Origin: an uncultured Prevotellaceae bacterium
GTDB lineage: Bacteria; Bacteroidota; Bacteroidia; Bacteroidales; Bacteroidaceae
Assembly: GCA_902775075.1 (NCBI GenBank)
Contig: CACYKX010000149.1
Span: 1 to 8,113 of the forward strand
Length of the DNA: 8,113 nt
Reading direction: 5' to 3'
Shown here: positions 1-5,269 of the stretch, one piece after another
Numbering within the stretch: the first letter of the stretch is position 1
Layout of the letters: every line of letters starts with the position of its first letter
The notes under the pieces: model-generated
What the model saw: only the letters and a program-made list of their open reading frames with translations
Databases searched by the model: none
What the model was told of the DNA's origin: nothing
Position numbers and translations under genes: made by a program

Positions 1-1668
1 CCATGTGTGAAACTTCTGTACGGTCTTTCCATTCACCAAAACCTCAAAGTCACCACAACTCTCTACTTTCAATACTACTTGCTGTGACTTCTTCGCCTTG
101 TATACCGTCTCATACTTTGCCGAAAAGTTTTCTACTTTTACTCCGGGCGCAAATACGTGCATACCTGCTGTCGTTACGGCGAGTTCATCGGTATAATACT
201 GAGTTGTGACGGGTTTACCGCCCCACTCCATATTATTCCAGAAGGTGCCTCGCAAACCTTTATGGCCATCAATCTGACATTCAGGAAGAAGAGTGGTCAC
301 GATTTTGTCGTCTGTGAGATCACATCCCTTCATATACACTACATTCTTGTTCTTGGCCTTGATACCATCAAGAATGGTCACCGTATGATTTGGTGTTCCG
401 TTGTAGTTACCCCACATCATAGGTGTATTGTCGGCATTAGGACCGATAACGGCGATTTTCTCCTTACGGCCCAAAGGAAGAATCTGGTTGTTATTCTGAA
501 GAAGGACTAAACTCTGACGAGCCATTTCAAGAGCTATCCGGCGATGCTCCTTACAATCCATGACAGAAGACTTTATCTTAGACCATTCCACAAGTTTAGC
601 ATCGTCCATCTCGCCCAATTCAAAGCGACCTTCCAACAGGCGTAATACATGCTTATCGACTTCTTCTTCGGAAATCAATCCGCGGCGCACAGCCTCCGGA
701 ATACTCTTATAAGCATAATTATATCCACATTCCACGTCGGTACCGGCCAAAGTCGCTACAGCAGAAGCATGGACAGCATCACTAGAGGTTTTATGGGTCT
801 GCCAAATATCGGAAACAGCCCCACAATCGCTGACGACAAGGTATTTGAATCCCCATTCGTCACGCAGGATTTGCTGCAACAGTCGATTATTACCACAACA
901 TGGTTCGTCATCAAGTCGCTGATAAGCACACATCACCTCTCTCACCTTGGCATCCTGTACCAACGTTTTGAAAGCCGGCAGATAGGTCTCCCACAAGTCT
1001 CGTGGTTCTACATCATTGATATTTGCCGTATGACGCGTATATTCCGGTCCACTATGCACGGCATAATGCTTGGCACAGGCCCAAAGTTTACGATACTTTG
1101 ACGATTCCGGCCCTTGCAGACCTCTAACAACTGCTACGCCCATCACAGAAGTGAGATATGGGTCTTCTCCATAAGTTTCCTGTCCTCTTCCCCATCTTGG
1201 GTCTCGGAAGATGTTCACATTAGGAGTCCATACCGAGAGACTATGGAATTTCTGGTCCTCACCACCGGCAAGCATGCGCTGGTTATACTGGGCACGCATC
1301 TCATCACTAGCGGCATTAAATACGCGATATAGTAGTTGGTCGTTGAAAGAAGAGGCCATTGCCACAGGTTCCGGAAACACCGTAACATTGCCCATATTGG
1401 CTGCGCCATGTAGAGCCTCGCTCCACCAAAAGAACTTCTTGATACCTAAACGTGGAATTGCTGGTGACTCGTCGAGCATCAGAGAGGCTTTCTCTTCGAG
1501 AGTCAAGCGACTTAACAAGTCTTTCGCACGTTGCTCTACCGGGAGATTGGGATTCTGATAAGGATAGGTCTGTGCCTTTATCGGCGATGAGAACATCGTC
1601 AACACTACCGTACACAAACTTACTCCCATAGAGAAAGCAACCTGCTTTACTTTTTTCTGTTTCTTCAT
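1..1668 (-). CDS. GH3 family beta-glycosidase (beta-xylosidase/beta-glucosidase type) with PA14 insert, 3' end beyond window
   Basis: Secreted exo-acting beta-glycosidase that would release terminal beta-linked sugars from oligosaccharides in the periplasm or at the cell surface. The frame is open for 556 codons from ATG 1668 to the window edge. Residues 1-32 look like a signal peptide (lysine-rich start, hydrophobic core, cleavage near SPIKA/Q). The TIM-barrel domain shows FWWSEALHG, RDPRWGRG (Asp156), AKHYAVHSGPE (Lys200-His201) and VVSDCGAV, whose Asp281 is the predicted nucleophile. The second GH3 domain starts near residue 390 (LVLLQNNNQILPL, IAVIGPNA). From about residue 471 (GLRGTFWNN) a PA14-like module interrupts it and runs to the edge, so the rest of the C-terminal domain and probably the acid/base are not seen. 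The WWSEALHG and SDCGAV signatures favour the beta-xylosidase-like branch (family knowledge), but beta-glucosidase is not excluded. No good TAnnTTTG box lies directly upstream, so it may depend on read-through from the GH95 gene 207 bp upstream. Confidence 0.95.
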   Translation of the reverse strand, partial: MKKQKKVKQVAFSMGVSLCTVVLTMFSSPIKAQTYPYQNPNLPVEQRAKDLLSRLTLEEKASLMLDESPAIPRLGIKKFFWWSEALHGAANMGNVTVFPEPVAMASSFNDQLLYRVFNAASDEMRAQYNQRMLAGGEDQKFHSLSVWTPNVNIFRDPRWGRGQETYGEDPYLTSVMGVAVVRGLQGPESSKYRKLWACAKHYAVHSGPEYTRHTANINDVEPRDLWETYLPAFKTLVQDAKVREVMCAYQRLDDEPCCGNNRLLQQILRDEWGFKYLVVSDCGAVSDIWQTHKTSSDAVHASAVATLAGTDVECGYNYAYKSIPEAVRRGLISEEEVDKHVLRLLEGRFELGEMDDAKLVEWSKIKSSVMDCKEHRRIALEMARQSLVLLQNNNQILPLGRKEKIAVIGPNADNTPMMWGNYNGTPNHTVTILDGIKAKNKNVVYMKGCDLTDDKIVTTLLPECQIDGHKGLRGTFWNNMEWGGKPVTTQYYTDELAVTTAGMHVFAPGVKVENFSAKYETVYKAKKSQQVVLKVESCGDFEVLVNGKTVQKFHTW

Positions 1669-1714
1669 AGTGTCTTATTTATTATATAAACATGATTTCG
1701 ATGATTTTCAGGGT

Positions 1715-1729
1715 ATATAGAATCTATAT
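1715..1729. repeat. Short perfect inverted repeat upstream of GH3
   Basis: ATATAGA and TCTATAT flank a single central A at 1722, about 50 bp upstream of the GH3 start codon. It could be an operator half-site pair. However, it is AT-only apart from one G/C pair in the arms, so chance occurrence is realistic. Confidence 0.3.
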
Positions 1730-1733
1730 TCTT

Positions 1734-1843
1734 TACGCTATTAACGGCATCGATTTACGCAGTTAACTACATCAGCTCACGCAGTTAACTTCATCGGCCT
1801 ACGCAGTTAACTGCGTAGCCTTACGAAGTTAACTGCGTAAAAC
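1734..1843. repeat. Five-unit 22-bp tandem array of GTTAAC-centred palindromes
   Basis: Five consecutive units are centred at 1742/1743, 1764/1765, 1786/1787, 1808/1809 and 1830/1831, exactly 22 bp apart. Unit 4 contains the perfect 18-bp palindrome TACGCAGTTAACTGCGTA, separated from its neighbours by 4-bp linkers. Units 2, 3 and 5 keep one good arm, and unit 1 is the most decayed (ATTAAC core). The period is not a multiple of three and the array lies between genes, so it is not coding. In RNA each good unit could fold back or pair with another unit. In DNA the cores lie about two helical turns apart, on one face. The function is unknown: possible roles are mRNA processing or stabilisation, protein binding, or a selfish intergenic repeat. 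Confidence 0.9.
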
Positions 1844-1875
1844 GAGGGTATTATCCAACCTGAAGGACATTGATA

Positions 1876-4005
1876 TCAATGGATCTTGGAATAGATAATC
1901 ATTCCAGCCTTCCATTTCATATCAACGACCTTACCTCCACGTGTTCTGAAGCCCTTGACTTCACCATCTGTCCAATCGTCAGGAAGAGCGGGAAGCAATT
2001 CTACCTTACCATTCTGACTCTGAACAAGCATCTCTGCGATACCAGCGGCAAGTCCAAAGTTACCATCGATTTGGAAAGGTGGATGGGCATCGAAGAAGTT
2101 AGGATACAGATGTCCATTGAATAGGTTCTTGATGACTTTCCAAGCATGGTTGCCATCATGCATACGTGCCCAGAAGTTCACTTTCCAAGCCAAACTCCAC
2201 CCTGTAGCTTCATCGCCTCGCTGTATCAAGGTGTTGCGGGCACCTTCGAACAGCGCAGAATCCGACGGAGAAATCTGATTGGATGGATACAAGCCATACA
2301 AATGAGAGATATGGCGATGCTGATCTTTAGGATCATCGGCATCTTCTCGCCACTCTTGCAACTGGCCATACTTTCCAACCTTCATTGGGGCTATCCTTGA
2401 GATTTGGAGTTTCAATCTCTTACGATAATCTTGGTCTATATTCAAGATAGAATCAGCCTTGAGGGCCTGCGTAAGTACATCACGGGCTATCTGATTGTCC
2501 ATCGTAGAACCCGCCGTGATGGCAGAACGTCCATAAGGGCCATGTTCCGGCGACTCTGATGGTATGGTCACTAAATCCCCGGTCTTAGGGTCTTCTTGCA
2601 TATAGTCGAGATAGAAATCTGCCGCTCCCTTGAGAATCGGATACTGTTCGCGTAACCATTTTTTGTCGCCCGTATACAGATAATGTTGCCAGAGATGCGT
2701 CGTGAGCCATGCTCCGCCATTCGGATACATTCCCCACATAGCACCATCTACAGGACCTGAGATACGCCATAAATCCGTATTGTGATGGGCCATCCAACCG
2801 CGACAGCCGTACATTTCTCGGGCTGTGACGGCTCCTGTCTCGCTCAAATCCTTGATCATACGGAACAAGGGGTCTTCACATTCGGTAAGGCCACAAACTT
2901 CTGCCGGCCAATAGTTCATTTCTGTATTGATATTGATGGTATACTTACTATCCCAAGCCGGATTCACATCGCGATTCCATATACCTTGCAGGTTAGCAGG
3001 TTCTGAACCGGGCTGCGAGGAGGAGATGAGAAGATAGCGTCCATAGTTGAAAAGCATATTTGCCAACTGCACATTCTTATCTCCCACCTTATTATATATA
3101 TGCAAACTTACACGGTCGTATTGCTTCTTGTATGCTTTTTCATGTCGCTGAAGAAGTTTGGCATACGAGAGATTCGCTACCGATGCTAGTTGTTTCGTGC
3201 ATCGCTGAGCCGGAGATGCTGAAACATCATGATAATTTACAAAACTTGTGGCTGCTGTGATCAATAAGATTATCTCGCGGGAATTCTTGATCTGTATGTC
3301 TGATTTCCCGTCTTTTACGTCTCCGTCTGCCTTGACAAGAACGCGATATTCGGCTTCAAGCTGACCTCTTACTCCCTCGTGATCGACATTATGCAACCTT
3401 GAAATCAAAGTATGGTTATTCACACTACATACTCTCTGCAAGAAGTTATGGTCTTTTACACGTAGTGAGATTGGACTGTCACTGGTAATTCTGACAACAA
3501 TGACGGGATCACTAAGCGAAGCAAACACTTCGCGATGAATATGATTACCGCCTTGCTTGTAATCCACAGAAGCTAATGCGCGATCTAACTTCAAGTCTCG
3601 CACATACTGACTAACCTTGTCATGACAGTCAAAGTCGATTATGATATCTCCCAAAGGAAGGAATTTCATGCCATGAGGTCCCTTGATGAAATAACGGTTG
3701 ATGAGATTTTCGGCCTCATTTTCACGACCATTGAAAATCAACTGTCGAACTTCGGACAAATGGGATAACGATTCCTTGGAATTGTTGTTATAAGGGCCAC
3801 CCGACCAAAAGGTATCCTCGTTTAAGGCAATCGTGTCGGAAACGATCCCACCATATAACATTGCACCCATCTTTCCATTTCCCAATGGCAATGCCTCCAA
3901 CCATTCTTTGGCCGGAGTATTAAACCATATACGCTGCTCGTCATTATGGGCATAAAGACCCATAAACGAGAGCAGCAAACATAATAACAAATACGATCTT
4001 TTCAT
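1876..4005 (-). CDS. GH95 alpha-L-fucosidase / alpha-L-galactosidase, secreted, short C-terminus
   Basis: Predicted inverting exo-glycosidase releasing terminal alpha-L-fucose or alpha-L-galactose. The first ~19 residues (MKR, leucine-rich core, GLYA) form a signal peptide, which fixes the start at ATG 4005; no in-frame start lies upstream before a stop. Residues ~24-260 are the N-terminal beta-sandwich ([26 protein letters not shown]). The (alpha/alpha)6 barrel follows, with NLQGIWN (338-344), [32 protein letters not shown] and QIDGNFG. By comparison with Bifidobacterium bifidum AfcA, Asn358/Asn360 and Asp647 would position the water and Glu487 would be the general acid; all are present. Thr356 lies two residues before Asn358, the position I recall as His in AfcA and Thr in an L-galactose-active Bacteroides enzyme. 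The protein ends at residue 709 just after [11 protein letters not shown], whereas relatives usually run to about 750-820, so part of the C-terminal beta domain is missing. A spot near 300-310 also seems about ten residues shorter than usual. GH3 lies downstream. Confidence 0.93.
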   Translation of the reverse strand: MKRSYLLLCLLLSFMGLYAHNDEQRIWFNTPAKEWLEALPLGNGKMGAMLYGGIVSDTIALNEDTFWSGGPYNNNSKESLSHLSEVRQLIFNGRENEAENLINRYFIKGPHGMKFLPLGDIIIDFDCHDKVSQYVRDLKLDRALASVDYKQGGNHIHREVFASLSDPVIVVRITSDSPISLRVKDHNFLQRVCSVNNHTLISRLHNVDHEGVRGQLEAEYRVLVKADGDVKDGKSDIQIKNSREIILLITAATSFVNYHDVSASPAQRCTKQLASVANLSYAKLLQRHEKAYKKQYDRVSLHIYNKVGDKNVQLANMLFNYGRYLLISSSQPGSEPANLQGIWNRDVNPAWDSKYTININTEMNYWPAEVCGLTECEDPLFRMIKDLSETGAVTAREMYGCRGWMAHHNTDLWRISGPVDGAMWGMYPNGGAWLTTHLWQHYLYTGDKKWLREQYPILKGAADFYLDYMQEDPKTGDLVTIPSESPEHGPYGRSAITAGSTMDNQIARDVLTQALKADSILNIDQDYRKRLKLQISRIAPMKVGKYGQLQEWREDADDPKDQHRHISHLYGLYPSNQISPSDSALFEGARNTLIQRGDEATGWSLAWKVNFWARMHDGNHAWKVIKNLFNGHLYPNFFDAHPPFQIDGNFGLAAGIAEMLVQSQNGKVELLPALPDDWTDGEVKGFRTRGGKVVDMKWKAGMIIYSKIH

Positions 4006-4012
4006 TTGAGCA

Positions 4013-4020
4013 CAAAGTTA
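4013..4020 (-). promoter_or_regulatory. Candidate -7 box of GH95 promoter
   Basis: On the minus strand this reads TAACTTTG, an exact match to the Bacteroidetes TAnnTTTG -7 element. No TTTG sits 18-20 bp upstream, which would fit an activator-dependent promoter. The box ends only 7 nt before the ATG, so the transcript would have almost no leader. The region is AT-rich and a chance match is possible. Confidence 0.45.
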
Positions 4021-4051
4021 ATATATTTTATGCGTAAGTAATTTCGTATAT

Positions 4052-4079
4052 GTTTCAAATAGTTTACTAAAAGTTTCAA
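4052..4079 (-). promoter_or_regulatory. Direct repeat upstream of GH95, possible activator site
   Basis: On the minus strand TTGAAAC occurs twice (4079-4073 and 4058-4052), 21 bp apart start to start, i.e. two helical turns. The pair lies just upstream of where the missing -33 element would be, 31 bp from the -7 box. AraC-type DNA-binding domains, the usual output of HTCS proteins, typically bind direct repeats with about this spacing. Binding by the divergent HTCS is inference. Confidence 0.35.
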
Positions 4080-4086
4080 GTGGTGG

Positions 4087-4812
4087 TTATGCTGTAAATA
4101 GTATGATCATTCCGCTGATTCCGATATAGGTGTATACGACATATCTAAAGATATATCTCGGAATGTGATTAAAGACGAATGCGCCCAAAGCGGAACCTAA
4201 AATAACTCCTCCTATGCCATATAGATAGTTTATTCCAACAGTAGGTGTGAGGAAACCGTTGTATGCGCGCTCCAGCGTCATCATCAGGTTGCCAATAACG
4301 AAATAGGTTTGGCACATGGCCATATAATGATTCTTATCAGATTCCGAAGAGATAAAATATAATACGGCAGGTGGACCTTGCATTCCGAAGAAGCCGCCCA
4401 TAAGTCCACTCAACACGCCTATACCTACCTGATTGGACTTCGTCGCAGGTATCTTTATTCGACGACTGAAGAACTCGAAATAGATGCTGATAAGAATCAA
4501 GACAATACCGAGGATTCTACGCAACAGGATATCGTCCATCCTTCTCAGATAAAAAATAGGTATCGCCGACACGACAATAAAGGTAAGAAGCATCGGCAGC
4601 AGTTTCTTCCATACCACGTATTTACGCATTCTCACGGCTACAATAAGGGATGTCGACATGGCCAGCAATCCACTCAACGTGGTGGCTTCGCCAAAAGATG
4701 GCACGAAGAACGGAAGCATCGTCATGATAAAGATGCCGAAACCGAATCCTGTAGTACGCTGTATAAAACTAGCACCTATACAGAGGAGGAATATGATCAG
4801 AAATAAATCCAT
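4087..4812 (-). CDS. TauE/SafE-family inner-membrane permease
   Basis: Integral inner-membrane protein of 241 residues, close to the usual 240-270 of the TauE/SafE (formerly DUF81) family. Members are linked to export or uptake of sulfite, sulfonates or other small organic anions, but substrates are mostly unproven. About eight hydrophobic segments can be seen (roughly 1-20, 24-40, 45-62, 70-88, 97-115, 128-154, 165-182 and 195-240, the last holding two). The two inverted halves each carry the glycine-rich family motif: GASFIQRTTGFGFG near 13-26 and GVLSGLMGGFFGMQGPP near 132-148. The start at ATG 4812 gives a plain membrane protein without a cleavable signal. It stands 81 bp upstream of GH95 on the same strand, so co-transcription is possible, although GH95 has its own promoter candidate. 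Why a sulfur or organic-anion permease sits beside glycoside hydrolases is unclear; it may simply be a neighbour. Confidence 0.9.
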   Translation of the reverse strand: MDLFLIIFLLCIGASFIQRTTGFGFGIFIMTMLPFFVPSFGEATTLSGLLAMSTSLIVAVRMRKYVVWKKLLPMLLTFIVVSAIPIFYLRRMDDILLRRILGIVLILISIYFEFFSRRIKIPATKSNQVGIGVLSGLMGGFFGMQGPPAVLYFISSESDKNHYMAMCQTYFVIGNLMMTLERAYNGFLTPTVGINYLYGIGGVILGSALGAFVFNHIPRYIFRYVVYTYIGISGMIILFTA

Positions 4813-4831
4813 TTTGTATGATTACTTTCTG

Positions 4832-4863
4832 CGAAGGTAATACAAATTATTGACAAAAACAAC
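4832..4863 (-). promoter_or_regulatory. Candidate promoter of the TauE-family gene
   Basis: On the minus strand, GTTG (4863-4860) is followed after 20 bp by TACCTTCG (4839-4832), one base from the TAnnTTTG consensus. It would give a leader of about 13-15 nt before ATG 4812. It lies downstream of the 4894-4935 terminator, so the permease could be expressed independently of any transcript ending there. Confidence 0.5.
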
Positions 4864-4893
4864 TTTCTGTGCCAGAAAAAGTGATATATACAG

Positions 4894-4935
4894 AAAAAAA
4901 ATACTGGGTCACTAGTATCGCTACTCATGACCCAG
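4894..4935 (-). terminator. Intrinsic terminator reading leftward, orphan
   Basis: CTGGGTCA (4904-4911) pairs perfectly with TGACCCAG (4928-4935). Inside it a second short stem AGTA/TACT closes a TCGC tetraloop after a symmetric 2x2 internal loop. On the minus strand the stem is followed at once by TA and eight Ts (4901-4894), the classical layout of a Rho-independent terminator. The plus strand has no adjacent T-tract. No minus-strand gene lies upstream of it in the window before the divergent HTCS, so what it terminates is the open question. Confidence 0.75.
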
Positions 4936-5019
4936 AACTACCTAAAACGTTCAAAAAACAACTTTTTTAACTAACCTAAAAAATAATCTCACATAAACTT
5001 ATGTATCTTTTGTATCTTC

Positions 5020-5036
5020 AGAATCTACCGGATTCT
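5020..5036. repeat. Inverted repeat AGAATC-N5-GATTCT
   Basis: Perfect 6-nt arms separated by TACCG. It is either a hairpin in the candidate small RNA or a dimeric protein site in the divergent regulatory region. The minus-strand 10-mer ATATAGAATC (5040-5031) also occurs on the plus strand at 1715-1724 upstream of GH3. Confidence 0.3.
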
Positions 5037-5068
5037 ATATTTTTAAAACAACTATAAATTCAACGCTG

Positions 5069-5076
5069 CAAAGGTA
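5069..5076 (-). promoter_or_regulatory. -7 box TACCTTTG reading leftward
   Basis: On the minus strand this is TACCTTTG followed by C, an exact Bacteroidetes -7 element. No TTTG stands at the usual 18-20 bp; the nearest (5092-5089) is only 12 bp away. It would start transcription near 5064, heading towards the orphan terminator. Confidence 0.4.
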
Positions 5077-5205
5077 CTCGTTTATTTGCAAACTCTCGTT
5101 TTCTTATGTTTCCAATAATTTATCATTTGTATCAAACTGCCTTAATACGCTGTAACAAAAACTTTCCTATTCGTACCATCAAAAAATAAATTATCAGCTA
5201 TTTCT

Positions 5206-5235
5206 TTTGTAACTCGCATAAATTCAGTATCTTTG
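5206..5235 (+). promoter_or_regulatory. HTCS promoter
   Basis: TTTG (5206-5209), an 18-bp spacer and TATCTTTG (5228-5235) match both boxes of the Bacteroidetes housekeeping sigma consensus. Transcription would begin near 5240, giving a leader of about 30 nt before ATG 5270. The leader lacks a strong Shine-Dalgarno sequence, which is normal in this phylum. Confidence 0.75.
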
Positions 5236-5269
5236 CAGAAAATAACGTATGCGAAGCAAAAAACTAACT

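Larger units (their letters stand above)
1669..1875. other. Intergenic region between GH95 and GH3 genes
   Basis: This 207-bp gap between two co-directional genes holds the 22-bp repeat array (1734-1843), a short AT-rich inverted repeat (1715-1729) and an AT-rich leader before the GH3 start. I see no hairpin followed by a T-tract that would terminate the GH95 transcript. I also see no convincing Bacteroidetes promoter for GH3, so co-transcription is the simplest reading. Confidence 0.6.
4894..5064 (-). ncRNA. Candidate small RNA or attenuated leader, about 170 nt
   Basis: This interval is bounded by an exact TAnnTTTG -7 box (5076-5069) and a strong intrinsic terminator (4935-4894), both on the minus strand. 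Between them are further weak stems: AGAATC/GATTCT with a 5-nt loop (5036-5020), ACATA/TATGT (around 5004-4991) and GAAC/GTTC (around 4953-4936). There is no sizeable ORF. It could be an independent sRNA beside the HTCS, or a 5' leader of the TauE-family gene with transcription attenuation. I do not recognise it as a known RNA family, and expression is not shown. Confidence 0.35.
4813..5269. other. Divergent intergenic region between permease and HTCS genes
   Basis: This 457-bp AT-rich stretch separates the leftward and rightward transcription units. It contains the permease promoter candidate (4832-4863), a minus-strand terminator hairpin with T-tract (4894-4935), a small inverted repeat AGAATC/GATTCT (5020-5036), a minus-strand -7 box (5069-5076) and the HTCS promoter (5206-5235). 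I see no protein-coding gene in it. Bases 5077-5205 show nothing recognisable. Confidence 0.7.

Noticed and set aside
649..1101. 150-residue plus-strand ORF inside the GH3 gene
   Set aside because: It is antisense to the catalytic domain holding the Asp281 nucleophile and Lys200-His201; it is a shadow frame.
1316..1615. 99-residue minus-strand ORF overlapping the GH3 start region
   Set aside because: It is in another frame of the same strand. The GH3 frame from 1668 has signal peptide and family motifs, so this is not an alternative gene or evidence of a frameshift.
1734..1843. CRISPR array
   Set aside because: The period is only 22 bp with 4-bp linkers between 18-bp palindromes. There are no unique spacers of 25 bp or more and no cas gene nearby.
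4378..4806. 142-residue ORF on the plus strand antisense to the permease gene
   Set aside because: Its translation is rich in His, Arg, Lys and Gln without domain signatures, as expected from the complement of a hydrophobic membrane protein gene.
4963..4983. Inverted repeat TTTTTTA/TAAAAAA as a second terminator
   Set aside because: The stem contains only A-T pairs and would be too weak; such runs are expected in this AT-rich intergenic DNA.
5089..5092. TTTG on the minus strand as -33 element for the 5069-5076 box
   Set aside because: Its spacing to the -7 box is only 12 bp, too short for the usual 18-20 bp.
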